Part shown: piece by piece, positions 25,215 through 34,528 of the stretch
Numbering within the stretch: the first letter of the stretch is position 1
How the letters are laid out: each line of letters opens with the position of its first letter
NCBI GenBank assembly: GCA_030429725.1
Contig: JAUIEX010000018.1
Location: 1 to 35,499 of the forward strand
Direction: 5' to 3'
From: Alphaproteobacteria bacterium
Lineage (GTDB): Bacteria; Pseudomonadota; Alphaproteobacteria; Rickettsiales; UBA8987
DNA: 35,499 nt
Notes under the pieces: generated by a model
Databases searched by the model: none
Seen by the model: the letters and a program-made list of their open reading frames with translations, nothing else
Told to the model about the DNA's origin: nothing
Translations under genes and position numbers: made by a program

Positions 25215-26582
25215 ATGACGCAAAAGAAATACCTGCTGAGAGCTTTCTCAACATTGATGGGGCTTCGCATTGGTTCCGTATTGCTTCAGATGCTGTTATT
25301 TATGCTGGTTGTGCGCATGCTTGAAAAAGAAGCGGTGGGGTTTTATGCATTAATTAACACCTCATGGCTGTTTGGCAGAATGCTGGGGCCAATGGGGATG
25401 GATCATGCCACTATGCGTTATACGCCTAAATTCAGGGCGGAGGGGAAAGACCATCTGATCCGCCGAAATGATCTGCTGAATCATGCCAGAATAGTGATCA
25501 TAACCTCATTAATTTCGCTGCTTGCCGTGATCGGAAAATATCAGGGGCTGCTATTTCATAATTTCTCGGAAACATTGATAAGCATCGCGGCGCTTGGCTT
25601 TCCGGCTTATGCATTTATTGGTTTATTTGCCGGGCAGTTGCGGTCTCATAATTTGAATTTAGCAAGCCAGATACCGGATAATATCTTGTTGCCGCTTATT
25701 GTTATACTTGGGCTGATCCTTGGTCGTTTTTATATGGCGGTGCATCTGGAGCATATTGTTTTAGCGCAATGTGCTGCGGCATGGTTGGTGGTTTTGATTT
25801 ACGCCGTGCTTTGGAGAAAACACACGCCAAAGGATAGTATGGCCATACCGAAGAAAGAGCGTCGTGCCTTTAGATCGGCCTCCATGGCAATCTTTATTAC
25901 AGTTGCGCTGGCCAGTATGAATATGCTTTTACCGGTCTTCTTAATTGCGCCTGTTCTTGGGGCGGCAATGGTGGCAATGTTAGAAACCGCCTTGCGTTTG
26001 GCGCGGCCACTTTCGTTAACAACCTGGGCAATGGGGATGGTGATTTCGCCGATACTTTCTCAAAACTTCTCTGAAAAAAGAACGGAGGAATTGCAGCAAA
26101 TTTTTACCCTTGGATGCTGGCTGTCCTTTGTTCCGGCGCTGCTTGGTTTTGTCGTGCTATGCCTGGCCGGGCGGCCATTGATTGAGTTCATTGCCGGGGG
26201 CGACTATCTTCAGGCTTATCTTCCGATGATTATTATTGCAGGAACCTATCTTATTGATGCCTCAACGGGGCCAATTGCACGTGCCTACATTATGACGGAT
26301 CATGAAAAAATTCCTGTGATTTTTAGCTGTCTTCAGCTTGTATGGATTGTTCCTGCCACCTATTTTTTTGCTAACGATTATGGAATTATTGGCGCACTCT
26401 CCGCTATTTTCATCGGGCAATGCATTCGTGATATTGGCATGGTTTTATTACTGAAGCCGGTGGTTGGCTTGCATGCTGGAGTTTGGTCGCTGCATGGCTG
26501 GCATTATATGCGAACCGGATTGGCAAGTGGGATATATCAAAAAAATATCAAAGATCTTTTGAGTAAAAGAGGCAAATTATGA
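25215..26582 (+). CDS. Polysaccharide/oligosaccharide flippase (MATE/MVF-like)
   Basis: A 455-residue protein with about 12 hydrophobic helices, resembling Wzx-type flippases that move lipid-linked glycans across the inner membrane. Recognisable features are the N-terminal MLVVRMLEKEAVGFYALINT segment, typical of polysaccharide biosynthesis transporters, and the two-half layout with a charged linker near residue 215 (IPKKERRAFRSASM). No ribosome site is obvious before the ATG. It overlaps the following sulfotransferase gene by four bases (ATGA), so the two are translationally coupled. The substrate is unknown; a sulfated surface glycan or lipid is a guess from the neighbour. Confidence 0.85.
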   Translation: MTQKKYLLRAFSTLMGLRIGSVLLQMLLFMLVVRMLEKEAVGFYALINTSWLFGRMLGPMGMDHATMRYTPKFRAEGKDHLIRRNDLLNHARIVIITSLISLLAVIGKYQGLLFHNFSETLISIAALGFPAYAFIGLFAGQLRSHNLNLASQIPDNILLPLIVILGLILGRFYMAVHLEHIVLAQCAAAWLVVLIYAVLWRKHTPKDSMAIPKKERRAFRSASMAIFITVALASMNMLLPVFLIAPVLGAAMVAMLETALRLARPLSLTTWAMGMVISPILSQNFSEKRTEELQQIFTLGCWLSFVPALLGFVVLCLAGRPLIEFIAGGDYLQAYLPMIIIAGTYLIDASTGPIARAYIMTDHEKIPVIFSCLQLVWIVPATYFFANDYGIIGALSAIFIGQCIRDIGMVLLLKPVVGLHAGVWSLHGWHYMRTGLASGIYQKNIKDLLSKRGKL

Positions 26583-27610
26583 TCTATCTGAGGCGAGTTC
26601 CGGCAATAATTTCAAGCATAGCAAGTCTGGCCAGTGCGTGCTGGCCTTCTGCGTGGAAGAAGCTTAATGACCCCTCTCTTAACGCGCCTTTCTTTATTAT
26701 TGGTGCGCCAAGGTCGGGCAATACATTGCTTCGCAGGATACTTTGCGCCAGTCAAAAAATTCATATTCCGCCGGAAAACTATGAGGTTGGCCGCGCAATT
26801 ATGCAGTTTAAGCAAATGCAGCACATGGAGTGGCGCTTGTTGGTTCGAAGCAGCCTTTCCGCCATTGAGTATCACCCTGAATTTCATACGTTTGAACTTG
26901 AAAATCTTAGCGAGCTTGCCGTTAAGCTCTATCAAACACCCAAAGAACATCAGAATATTGCAACTATTCTGGATGCGTTTTACCGTTACCACGCGCAAAA
27001 AATGGGGAAGATGGAGGCAAAACTTTTATGGGGGGATAAAACGCCTAACTTGACCTTCTGGCTCAAGGAGATTTCCCTGGCCTTTCCCAGTGCGCGTTAC
27101 ATTTACCTTTTAAGAGATGGCGCCGATGTGGTTGGCTCGTTTATGAAATCCGGTATTGAGCAGGATGCCGGGCAGGCATCCGGAATGCTTCGAAAGCTGC
27201 CATTTGCTTCAAAATTATTTTACCTGCCTGAGAAGAAATCACATGCAGATGCCGAGTTTTGTGCACGAAGATGGATTGCCGCCAATGAGGCGGCGCGAAA
27301 ACATATTAAAAAGTTTCCGCAAGAAAGCATGACAATTCGTTATGAAGACCTTGTCCGTGAGCCGGAGGTTCAAACAAAGCGGCTATGTGGCTTCCTCAAT
27401 ATTCCGTATGATGAGGCAATGATTGGCAGCGTGACGCATGTGCAGCAGCTTGGGGATGTGGCAACATTAAAACACCATGCTAATGTTATGAAACCCATTT
27501 CAACTGATTCCATCGGCAAGGGCAGGGCATCATTATCCGATGAGGCGCGGACAGAGATTCGTAAAATCATAAATCCTCATTTGGTTGCCAGTGGTTATGA
27601 GCCGCTATAA
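26579..27610 (+). CDS. Sulfotransferase family protein
   Basis: A 343-residue PAPS-dependent sulfotransferase. The 5'-phosphosulfate loop is at residues 38-52 (FFIIGAPRSGNTLLR), and the 3'-phosphate site is near residues 173-190 (RYIYLLRDGADVVGSFMKSG, with Arg179 and Ser187). A later TIRYEDLVREPE segment is also typical. There is no signal peptide, so it is probably cytosolic or at the inner face of the membrane. It begins within the flippase stop codon, implying that the two modify and export the same carbohydrate or lipid. The acceptor cannot be inferred. The gene for PAPS synthesis is not in the window. Confidence 0.88.
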   Translation: MIYLRRVPAIISSIASLASACWPSAWKKLNDPSLNAPFFIIGAPRSGNTLLRRILCASQKIHIPPENYEVGRAIMQFKQMQHMEWRLLVRSSLSAIEYHPEFHTFELENLSELAVKLYQTPKEHQNIATILDAFYRYHAQKMGKMEAKLLWGDKTPNLTFWLKEISLAFPSARYIYLLRDGADVVGSFMKSGIEQDAGQASGMLRKLPFASKLFYLPEKKSHADAEFCARRWIAANEAARKHIKKFPQESMTIRYEDLVREPEVQTKRLCGFLNIPYDEAMIGSVTHVQQLGDVATLKHHANVMKPISTDSIGKGRASLSDEARTEIRKIINPHLVASGYEPL

Positions 27611-27694
27611 ATTTACTTGATTACATTGCCGATTGCTTGACAGGCGTCAGATTCCGGTTAAACCAATGCTTTGATAAACCCTATGGAGAAGTGC

Positions 27695-29674
27695 GTGACG
27701 AATGCCGCAGCAACTGCATCAGTGATAACAATTACCCTGCCGGATGGCAGCCATCGCACCTATGATGCGCCAGTCACCGGGCTGGAAATTGCCGAATCCA
27801 TTGGAGCGGGGCTGGCAAAAGCGGCTATCGCCATAAAAGTTGACGGTATTCAGAAGGATTTATCACATCTCATAGATCATCATGCCTCAGTCAGCATCTT
27901 AACAGTTAAGGATGACGAAGGGCTGGAGGTTATGCGCCACAGCACGACGGCTCAGGTGCTGGCGCGTGCCGTCAAGGAGCTATGGCCGGATGCCAAGCTT
28001 GCCATAGGCCCCACCATTGCCGATGGCTTTTATTATGACGTGGAGATGGAGCATCGCCTTGCACCGGATGACCTTCCTAAAATTGAAGCCAAAATGCTGG
28101 AGATTATTAATCAGGCCAAGCCGGTTGCGCGTGAAATGTGGGATCGGAAAGAGGCCATTGCTTATTTTAAGGAGCATGGCCAGCCTTATAAGGCCGATAT
28201 TATTGAGAATGCCGCAGAGGATGACACCACGGAAAAAGGCAAAATTTCCCTTTATCGCCAGGGTGAAGGCGAAGATCACTTTATGGATTTATGCCGTGGC
28301 CCTCACGTCACCAATATTGGTAAAATAAGCAAGGCCTTCAAATTGACTAAACTTTCCGGCGCTTATTGGCGGGGTGATAGCGCAGGCGTGCAGCTTCAGC
28401 GTATTTATGGCACAAGCTGGCCGGATAAGAAGGATTTGCAAGCCTATCTTACCCGCATTGAGGAGGCTGAAAAGCGCGATCACCGGAAGCTTGGCCAACA
28501 AATGAATCTTTTCCACATTCAGGAAGAAGCCGTGGGGCAGGTTTTCTGGCATGATAAAGGCTGGCGGCTCTATCAAACATTAGAAAATTATATTCGTTAT
28601 AAAATCCGCGAGAATGGTTATCAGGAAGTAAGAACGCCGATTCTTGTTGATCGTTCATTATGGGAAAAATCAGGGCATTGGGAAAAATTCCGTGAGAACA
28701 TGTTCACCGTGGCGGATGATGATGAGCGTACATTGGCGATCAAGCCGATGAATTGCCCATGCCATGTGCAAATTTTCAATCAGGGTATAAAAAGCTATCG
28801 TGACCTGCCATTGCGGATGGCGGAGTTTGGATCGTGCCACCGCAATGAAGCAAGTGGTGCATTGCATGGCTTAATGCGTGTGCGTGCCATGGTGCAGGAT
28901 GATGCACATATTTTTTGCACGGAAGAGCAGGTGACGCAAGAGACGGAGCATTTTTGTCGTTTGCTGGAAGAAGTCTATGAGCAACTTGGCTTTACGGATG
29001 TGGATGTCAAGCTGGCCACTCGCCCGGATGTGCGTGCGGGGACGGATGAAACCTGGGATAAAGCAGAAAAAGCGCTGGCGGATGCCGTAACTGCGGCAGG
29101 GCTGGAATTTACTTATGAGCCTAATGAGGGCGCGTTTTATGGCCCTAAGCTGGAATTTCACCTGAAAGATACGCTGGGGCGTAGCTGGCAATGTGGCACG
29201 CTTCAGCTTGATTTTGTATTGCCGGACCGTCTGGATGCTAATTTCATTGGTGAAGATGGCAATAAGCACCGCCCGGTGATGCTTCACCGCGCCATTTTAG
29301 GGTCGCTGGAGCGCTTTATCGGGATTTTAATTGAACATTATGCCGGTAAGTTCCCGCTCTGGCTGGCGCCACTTCAGGTGGTGGTTGCGCCTATCGTTAA
29401 TGAGTTTGATGATTACGCCGTGGAAGTGCAAAAGCAGCTGCAGGATGCCGGCTTGATTGCTGAAGCTGACTTACGAAATGAAAAAATCAGCTATAAAATT
29501 CGGGAGCACTCCAATCAAAAAGTGCCGGTGATTATTGCAGTGGGAGCACGCGAAGCGGCAGAAAGAACAGTCGCAATTCGCCGTATGGACTCTCAAAAGC
29601 AAGAAATCCTTGCATTAAGTGAAGCAATTGAGCTATTGCAGCAGGAGGCAAAGATGCCTCTAAGCAAAAAATAA
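27695..29674 (+). CDS. thrS: Threonyl-tRNA synthetase
   Basis: A class II aminoacyl-tRNA synthetase of about 659 residues that charges tRNA-Thr. Domains in order: N-terminal TGS ([20 protein letters not shown]), the second additional editing domain ([32 protein letters not shown]), the catalytic core with NCPCHVQIF (zinc Cys), [15 protein letters not shown] (motif 2) and [19 protein letters not shown] (motif 3), and the C-terminal anticodon-binding domain. GTG 27695 is preferred because GGAG lies 6 bases upstream. ATG 27683 is the main alternative and has no ribosome site. It is followed closely by infC, the common thrS-infC arrangement. Confidence 0.97.
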   Translation: MTNAAATASVITITLPDGSHRTYDAPVTGLEIAESIGAGLAKAAIAIKVDGIQKDLSHLIDHHASVSILTVKDDEGLEVMRHSTTAQVLARAVKELWPDAKLAIGPTIADGFYYDVEMEHRLAPDDLPKIEAKMLEIINQAKPVAREMWDRKEAIAYFKEHGQPYKADIIENAAEDDTTEKGKISLYRQGEGEDHFMDLCRGPHVTNIGKISKAFKLTKLSGAYWRGDSAGVQLQRIYGTSWPDKKDLQAYLTRIEEAEKRDHRKLGQQMNLFHIQEEAVGQVFWHDKGWRLYQTLENYIRYKIRENGYQEVRTPILVDRSLWEKSGHWEKFRENMFTVADDDERTLAIKPMNCPCHVQIFNQGIKSYRDLPLRMAEFGSCHRNEASGALHGLMRVRAMVQDDAHIFCTEEQVTQETEHFCRLLEEVYEQLGFTDVDVKLATRPDVRAGTDETWDKAEKALADAVTAAGLEFTYEPNEGAFYGPKLEFHLKDTLGRSWQCGTLQLDFVLPDRLDANFIGEDGNKHRPVMLHRAILGSLERFIGILIEHYAGKFPLWLAPLQVVVAPIVNEFDDYAVEVQKQLQDAGLIAEADLRNEKISYKIREHSNQKVPVIIAVGAREAAERTVAIRRMDSQKQEILALSEAIELLQQEAKMPLSKK

Positions 29675-29680
29675 GGAAAT

Positions 29681-29740
29681 ATGCTTATTATGACCATTGA
29701 TACATTGTTGGATACTCTTCCCGGCAGCTCAACTTTATGA
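29681..29740 (+). CDS. Tiny ORF overlapping the infC start (possible leader peptide)
   Basis: A 19-codon ORF (MLIMTIDTLLDTLPGSSTL) begins 6 bases after the thrS stop with AAGGA just upstream. It ends in a TGA that overlaps the infC ATG (ATGA, 29737-29740). infC itself lacks a clear ribosome site, so this ORF could deliver ribosomes to infC. There is no evidence beyond this arrangement. Confidence 0.35.
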   Translation: MLIMTIDTLLDTLPGSSTL

Positions 29741-30243
29741 GCAATATTCCCAATATAAATAACGAAATAACCAAGAGTCCGGTTCGCCTGATTGCTGAGG
29801 ACGGGGGCATGCTTGGCGTGATGCCGTTAAGCCTTGCTCAGGACAAAGCCAAACAAGCCGGTTTGGATCTTGTGGAAATTGTGCCGCAATCATCCCCAGC
29901 TGTCTGTAAGATCATGGATTATGGCAAGTTCCGCTATGAAGCGCAGCGCAAGAAGAAAGAAGCCAAGAAAAAGCAAAAAATAACGCAGCTTAAGGAGATT
30001 AAGTTACGTGTTAATATTGGCGACCATGACTATCGGGTTAAGCTCAATCATATGAAAAAATTTATTGAGAATAAAGATAAGGTCAAAGTTTCCATTCGCT
30101 TCCGTGGACGTGAGATTACCCATGATAATCTTGGGAAAGACCTGATGGTGAGAGTGGCGGAAGATATGAAAGAAGTTGCCAAAGTTGAGCAGGAATCAAA
30201 AATGGAAGGCCGTCAAATGACAATGACGTTAGCGCCTGCTTAG
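29737..30243 (+). CDS. infC: Translation initiation factor IF-3
   Basis: A 168-residue initiation factor that binds the 30S subunit, checks the start codon and blocks premature joining of 50S. The N-domain is visible (INNEITKSPVRLIAEDGGML and GLDLVEIVPQSSPAVCKIMD), then the Lys-rich linker helix (QRKKKEAKKKQK), then the C-domain (IKLRVNIGDHDYRVKL, VSIRFRGREITH). The start is ATG here, not the rare ATT used in many gamma-proteobacteria. No strong ribosome site is seen, but a 19-codon ORF overlaps the start. The usual partners rpmI and rplT do not follow; a GNAT gene does. Confidence 0.97.
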   Translation: MSNIPNINNEITKSPVRLIAEDGGMLGVMPLSLAQDKAKQAGLDLVEIVPQSSPAVCKIMDYGKFRYEAQRKKKEAKKKQKITQLKEIKLRVNIGDHDYRVKLNHMKKFIENKDKVKVSIRFRGREITHDNLGKDLMVRVAEDMKEVAKVEQESKMEGRQMTMTLAPA

Positions 30244-30254
30244 GTTTTTAATTC

Positions 30255-30677
30255 ATGTCTACCCGCATTGAAGAGTGCATCAAAGATACAGAAATATTGG
30301 CAACTCATATTATTGCATTCCAATTATATGATCTGCCGAAGCAAACCTATCTTGATTATATCAAAGAGATGATGGCAAGTGATTATCGTCTGATAGCCGT
30401 TTTTGAAGATGATAAGATCATTGCCATTTCTGGCTTTAGGGTGGGGCGGCGGCTTTATTGTGGCCGTTATCTTCATATTGATAATATGATCGTGGATGAG
30501 AAATATCGAAGCCAGGGCATTGCAAGCACCATGATTGAGTGGCTTAAAGAAGAGGCGAAGCGTTTGAAGTGTCAGTGTATTTTAGCTGATACCTATACTG
30601 ATAATGTGCGGGCACAAACTTTATTTAAGAAGCAGGATTTTCAGACTCGCGGCTATCATTTAAAGTTCACCTTCTGA
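30255..30677 (+). CDS. GNAT-family N-acetyltransferase
   Basis: A 140-residue acetyl-CoA-dependent acetyltransferase. The GNAT motif A is LHIDNMIVDEKYRSQGIAST (residues about 74-93), where the Q/R-x-x-G-x-G/A loop (RSQGIAS) binds the pyrophosphate of acetyl-CoA. The C-terminal block TDNVRAQTLFKKQDFQTRGY is also typical. The substrate is unknown. It lies 11 bases after infC in the same direction and is convergent with tadA, 7 bases away. It may be cotranscribed with thrS-infC. Confidence 0.88.
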   Translation: MSTRIEECIKDTEILATHIIAFQLYDLPKQTYLDYIKEMMASDYRLIAVFEDDKIIAISGFRVGRRLYCGRYLHIDNMIVDEKYRSQGIASTMIEWLKEEAKRLKCQCILADTYTDNVRAQTLFKKQDFQTRGYHLKFTF

Positions 30678-30684
30678 TTTTTGA

Positions 30685-31134
30685 TCAGCGACGTTTTTGA
30701 AAGAAATTTTGGAGTAATTGACGGGACTCATTCTCCATCATTCCGCTGTAAATTTCGGGTAGATGATTGCAGGTTTTTTGATGGAAAACACAGGCCCCAT
30801 GCTCAACCCCGCCGCCTTTGGGGTCAGTTGCGGCATAATATAACCTTCCGATTTTTACATGCGCCAGCGCTTGTGCGCACATCGCACATGGTTCCAGCGT
30901 TACATAGATTGCACAGTCGCTAAGATACTTGCTGTTGAGGAGCTTTGTTGCTTTTGTAATGGCAATTATTTCAGCGTGCATTATAGCATTATTTTGTTGT
31001 TCCACTTCATTATACGCTTCGGCAACGATGTTATCACTTCCAATTTTCGTGATGATTGCAGCAATGGGAACTTCGCCTTTTTGTTCGGCCTGTGAAGCAA
31101 GTTTGATGGCTTGCTGCATGATTTTGTTACTCAT
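30685..31134 (-). CDS. tadA: tRNA-specific adenosine deaminase
   Basis: A 149-residue zinc deaminase that converts adenosine to inosine at the wobble position of tRNA-Arg(ACG). Active-site residues are His53 and Glu55 (MHAEIIAI, proton shuttle) and zinc ligands Cys83 and Cys86 (EPCAMCAQAL). The N-terminal EVPIAAIITK matches the family. Its start overlaps the folP stop by eight bases, so it is the last gene of a folK-folP-tadA operon. CDD-type cytidine deaminases are excluded by the order of the motifs and the A-E-I-x-A-I context. Confidence 0.93.
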   Translation of the reverse strand: MSNKIMQQAIKLASQAEQKGEVPIAAIITKIGSDNIVAEAYNEVEQQNNAIMHAEIIAITKATKLLNSKYLSDCAIYVTLEPCAMCAQALAHVKIGRLYYAATDPKGGGVEHGACVFHQKTCNHLPEIYSGMMENESRQLLQNFFQKRR

Positions 31135-31960
31135 AAATAAGCTCTAAAATACGTCTGCAATGAGCAGTTAATTCAACATTATGGACGCGCAGGATATCCA
31201 CTTTCTTCTGCATTAACAGCACGGAAGTGATGGCGGTGACGCTGTCGCGTTTGGCTGCCGGAATTTCAGCCACTTCATTAAACATTGATTTTCTTGAATG
31301 CCCGATGAGCAAAGGGAAGCCAAGCCGCTGAAGAATATGGATATTTTGTAAGATATCCCAATTCTGCTTTTGCGTTTTGCCAAAACCAAGGCCGGGATCA
31401 AAAATAAGCTGATCACGTTCAATGCCAATTCGCCTGAATGTAGCCAGCTTGCGAATGGCCCAATTGAAAATTTCCTGAATAATATCCTGACTATCAGGCA
31501 TGGTGATGGCTGGATCTGCCGGAATGGTTAAATGATGCATAAACACATAGCGTAGTTGAGGATTTTTGGCGATAATTTCCAGGATTTCGGTATCTTCACC
31601 GCCGGAAACATCATTAATAAGCAGCGAAAATTTCTCCGGAGAAAGGGTGCTCACAATATTTTTAACAGTGTCCGCATGGCGGGTGTCAAAGCTCCATGTA
31701 ACCTTTGCATGCTTAAACAGAGTGGGAATAGACTCAACCACCGGCTTCAGTCGCGCCCATTCATCTTTGGGGGAAACAGGCTTTGCCCCCGGTGCGGTTG
31801 ATTCTGCTCCAACATCAATAAACTGCGCCCCCTCGGTGATGAAGTCTTCAATCTGGCTTAAAACTTTGTCGGTTTCTGAAATTTCACTCCCGTCAGAAAA
31901 TGAATCTGGTGTTAGGTTCAAAACACCCATTATTTGAGTTCGAAATGCTTGTTTAGCCAT
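31127..31960 (-). CDS. folP: Dihydropteroate synthase
   Basis: A 277-residue TIM-barrel enzyme that joins p-aminobenzoate to the pterin pyrophosphate, the target of sulfonamides. Signatures are IMGVLNLTPDSFSDG, FIDVGAESTAPGA, LINDVSGGED, IFDPGLGFGKTQKQN and LLIGHSRKSMF. ATG 31960 is chosen because the signature starts 11 residues later and GGGAG lies about 10 bases upstream; a frame extension upstream to 32233 would lie wholly inside folK. It overlaps the folK stop by eight bases and the tadA start by eight. Its p-aminobenzoate substrate would come from PabB/PabC encoded at 13660-15843. Confidence 0.96.
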   Translation of the reverse strand: MAKQAFRTQIMGVLNLTPDSFSDGSEISETDKVLSQIEDFITEGAQFIDVGAESTAPGAKPVSPKDEWARLKPVVESIPTLFKHAKVTWSFDTRHADTVKNIVSTLSPEKFSLLINDVSGGEDTEILEIIAKNPQLRYVFMHHLTIPADPAITMPDSQDIIQEIFNWAIRKLATFRRIGIERDQLIFDPGLGFGKTQKQNWDILQNIHILQRLGFPLLIGHSRKSMFNEVAEIPAAKRDSVTAITSVLLMQKKVDILRVHNVELTAHCRRILELIYE

Positions 31961-32486
31961 TGTTCCACTGCTCCCCTGCCAGAGGGTTATGACCGATGAG
32001 TTCGGACAGTTCAAGTGCGGACTTGTGATAAAAATGACCATGAAGAGGATAATGCCAATCCGGATAAATTTCAGCCAGAGGTTCAAGAAAAAAGCTGCGA
32101 TTGAGCAAGTCGTAATGGGGAAGGGTAAGTGCCTTATTTTTAATAACCATGTTGCCGAAAACCAGGATATCAATATCAATAATGCGCGGTGCCCATTTGG
32201 TATTATTGCGAACCCGCCCCAGTGTGTTTTCAATGTTCAGCAGGTGATGCATTACCTTGTCGGGAGATTCCTGAATATGGTTAAAGCGAAGGCAGGCATT
32301 ATAGTAAGGTATGTTCCAATTTTCTGGTGCATTCTCCGGAAGCAATGCCTCGGTCTGATAGATGGCGGAGGCAATACTCTGCTGCTCAAAGAGTGAGTTG
32401 CAGGCCGCTCTGGCCAAGGTTAGGTTATGGAGACGGTTTCCTTGATTTGATCCAAGGGAAAGAACAATGCTATGGCTAGCGATCAT
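31953..32486 (-). CDS. folK: 6-hydroxymethyl-7,8-dihydropterin pyrophosphokinase
   Basis: A 177-residue kinase that transfers pyrophosphate from ATP to 6-hydroxymethyl-dihydropterin, making the FolP substrate. The N-terminus IVLSLGSNQGNRLHNL and the active-site signature KWAPRIIDIDILVFG (residues about 97-111) are diagnostic. It is slightly longer than E. coli FolK (about 160). Translationally coupled to folP through an eight-base overlap. It follows popZ in the same direction, so the operon may begin further upstream. Confidence 0.95.
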   Translation of the reverse strand: MIASHSIVLSLGSNQGNRLHNLTLARAACNSLFEQQSIASAIYQTEALLPENAPENWNIPYYNACLRFNHIQESPDKVMHHLLNIENTLGRVRNNTKWAPRIIDIDILVFGNMVIKNKALTLPHYDLLNRSFFLEPLAEIYPDWHYPLHGHFYHKSALELSELIGHNPLAGEQWNNG

Positions 32487-32501
32487 GAAAAAATAAGCTA
32501 G

Positions 32502-33125
32502 CTACTCACGTGGCAGCAGCTTACGAATTTCCCGCTCAACCATTTCATTCACAATCACCGGCAGATGCTCATTAAGCCATTCGGAAAGCATTGGCTTTAT
32601 GGCTTCAACCACCAGATCTTCAATGGTGATGCCATTGCGAAAGGCCGGAGAGTCAATATCCGGCTTTGGCACGTTATGAAGCAGCTTTTGCAGCGCTCTG
32701 GTTGATGCCTGTGCTTTATCATTTGTCAGCAATGTCTCGCTTTTATGGCGTGGCACTTCACTTTCTACGACTTCTTCGCTGTGAGAAACTTCCTCAATAA
32801 CGGGAGCCTCAGCAATAACTACTTCTTCCTCAATATCGGGCGCGGCGACTTCCAGAGCCTGATCAATATCCTGAAGCACATCCACCTCTTCTGAGGCATC
32901 CTCTTCTTCCACTATGTCGGTCAGTTCCATGATTTCTTCGGATGTATCTTCCTCTTGCGGCTCCTCCTTAACGGCATCTTCTTGCGGAGGGTCATTCGGC
33001 GTAGTTGTTTCCTCTACTTCCTCTGCCACGGGCTCCTCCTGCTTTTCTTCATCACCGGCAATAATGTCCCGAATGGAATGAAGAATATCTTCCATTGAGT
33101 CATCTTTCTTTTCCACATCTGTCAT
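32502..33125 (-). CDS. popZ: Polar organizing protein PopZ (DUF2497)
   Basis: A 207-residue PopZ-family protein. The N-terminus (SMEDILHSIRDIIAGDEEKQ) is the partner-binding helix, the middle (about residues 28-125) is a very acidic Glu/Pro/Val-rich disordered region, and the C-terminus (ITIEDLVVEAIKPMLSEWLN and VNEMVEREIRKLLP) is the helical oligomerization segment. In Caulobacter, PopZ forms a matrix at the cell pole that anchors the ParB-bound chromosome origin. The family is a marker for Alphaproteobacteria. It sits between tolC and folK, 25 bases after tolC. No strong ribosome site is seen. Confidence 0.93.
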   Translation of the reverse strand: MTDVEKKDDSMEDILHSIRDIIAGDEEKQEEPVAEEVEETTTPNDPPQEDAVKEEPQEEDTSEEIMELTDIVEEEDASEEVDVLQDIDQALEVAAPDIEEEVVIAEAPVIEEVSHSEEVVESEVPRHKSETLLTNDKAQASTRALQKLLHNVPKPDIDSPAFRNGITIEDLVVEAIKPMLSEWLNEHLPVIVNEMVEREIRKLLPRE

Positions 33126-33150
33126 ACTAGTATTCTGCCAAGGTAATTAT

Positions 33151-34482
33151 CTAAAATCCAATGAATTTTGTTTTAATATTCTCATAATATTCCGCTTCAT
33201 CATAAAGCGCGACATCGAGATCCAAATCCTCAGCTGTCATTTGCCCGATGGCAGCCAACATATTATAATGAGAAATCACGGCATTACGTTGAGCAATAAT
33301 CAGATCCACCCGCGCATTGAAGAGCTCCTGCTCCGCGTCCAGCACGTCCAGCACGGTGCGAGAGCCAATTTCCTGCTCCTGTTTAACGCCTTCTAAGGCA
33401 AGTTCCGCTGCGGCTACGGAAGTTTCATTAGCGGTAATATCCGCCAAAGAAACTTCAATATCCGTCCAGGCGCTTGTGACACTGTTAACCACATTATTGC
33501 GTGTTGCGGAAGATAAAAGCTCCGCGCGATTGGCGTTGCGCTTGGCAGTTCGTATGGCAGAATATTCACTGCCACTTTGATAAAGTGGCACCGTTACGGT
33601 CACGCCAATGCTGCTGCTCTCCAGATTGCCGCCACCAAACTGTGACCGGCGATTGCGTTCATCGGAAAGACGACCATCCAGATCAACGGATGGCAATAAA
33701 CTGGCGCGCCTTACTTGAACAGCTTTCTGCGAGGCTTCATAATCAAAGCTGGCGGCCATAAGTGACGGATTATTCTGCTTTGCCAATATCAATGCCTCAT
33801 CCAGACTTTTAGGAATTTCCGGCAGACGTGGCGGCAATGAAACAAGCTCCGGCAGGGGCATTTGCACAATGCGTTCAAATTCTGCGTTGGCGGCAATGAC
33901 TTCGCCTTCGGCATTGATGCGGTTTGACGTTGCCCGTGCTAATCTGGATTGTGACTGCGCCACATCGGTGCGAGTTGTTTCACCAAGGTCGAAACGTTCT
34001 TGTGTGGCGCGCATTTGTTCGGCCAGAACATTCTCATTATTAATGCTCAGCGCCAACACTTTGCGTGTGCGCACCAGATCAATATAAGCAATGAGTGCGT
34101 CCTGAAGAACAGCTTGTTCCTGTATTTTTAAACGCGCACGGCCAGCCTCAACCAGATCTTTCGATCGCTGGATGTTATAATAGCTTTCTCCGCCACGAAA
34201 AAGATTCTGGCTGTAAGCCAGCTGGGAGGTTTGTGGCGTAACGCTGCTTTCAGTGGTGCCATAATCATCTTTGGTGCGGCTCTTATTCCAACTGGCCGTG
34301 AGTGAGGGCATGAAACCTGAGATGGCGGCAGCAATATTTTCATCCGTTGCTTTAAGGCGCTCACGCTCGGCCTGCAGCTCCGGGTTGTTATTATAAGCCG
34401 CCGCCAGAGCTTCATCCAGCGGGGTGGCAGATGCAGAGGAAGCCGCCATGCAAAAGAGAAGAAGAATGATAAAAAATCTCAT
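33151..34482 (-). CDS. tolC: TolC family outer membrane efflux/secretion protein
   Basis: A 443-residue outer-membrane channel subunit. A signal peptide (FFIILLLFCMAASSASA) is followed by two OEP repeats of long amphipathic helices. Typical TolC signatures are LDEALAAAYNNNPELQAER, YSQNLFRGGESYYNI, QERFDLGETTRTDVAQSQSR and, in the second repeat, QEIGSRTVLDVLDAEQELFN. TolC trimers form the exit duct for tripartite efflux pumps and type I secretion; no pump genes are adjacent. ATG 34482 is preferred because it begins the signal peptide; an upstream ATG at 34521 would add 13 residues. Followed by popZ; lipB lies just upstream. Confidence 0.93.
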   Translation of the reverse strand: MRFFIILLLFCMAASSASATPLDEALAAAYNNNPELQAERERLKATDENIAAAISGFMPSLTASWNKSRTKDDYGTTESSVTPQTSQLAYSQNLFRGGESYYNIQRSKDLVEAGRARLKIQEQAVLQDALIAYIDLVRTRKVLALSINNENVLAEQMRATQERFDLGETTRTDVAQSQSRLARATSNRINAEGEVIAANAEFERIVQMPLPELVSLPPRLPEIPKSLDEALILAKQNNPSLMAASFDYEASQKAVQVRRASLLPSVDLDGRLSDERNRRSQFGGGNLESSSIGVTVTVPLYQSGSEYSAIRTAKRNANRAELLSSATRNNVVNSVTSAWTDIEVSLADITANETSVAAAELALEGVKQEQEIGSRTVLDVLDAEQELFNARVDLIIAQRNAVISHYNMLAAIGQMTAEDLDLDVALYDEAEYYENIKTKFIGF

Positions 34483-34528
34483 AGGCACGTCATAGCTTAG
34501 CAAATATAAAGTAGCAATCACGGATGCC

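Noticed and set aside
27637..27670. TTGACA box upstream of thrS as a promoter
   Set aside because: The -35 is perfect, but no acceptable -10 lies at 16-18 bases.
31961..32233. Upstream extension of the folP frame by 91 residues
   Set aside because: It lies entirely inside folK; the folP signature starts just after ATG 31960, which has a ribosome site.
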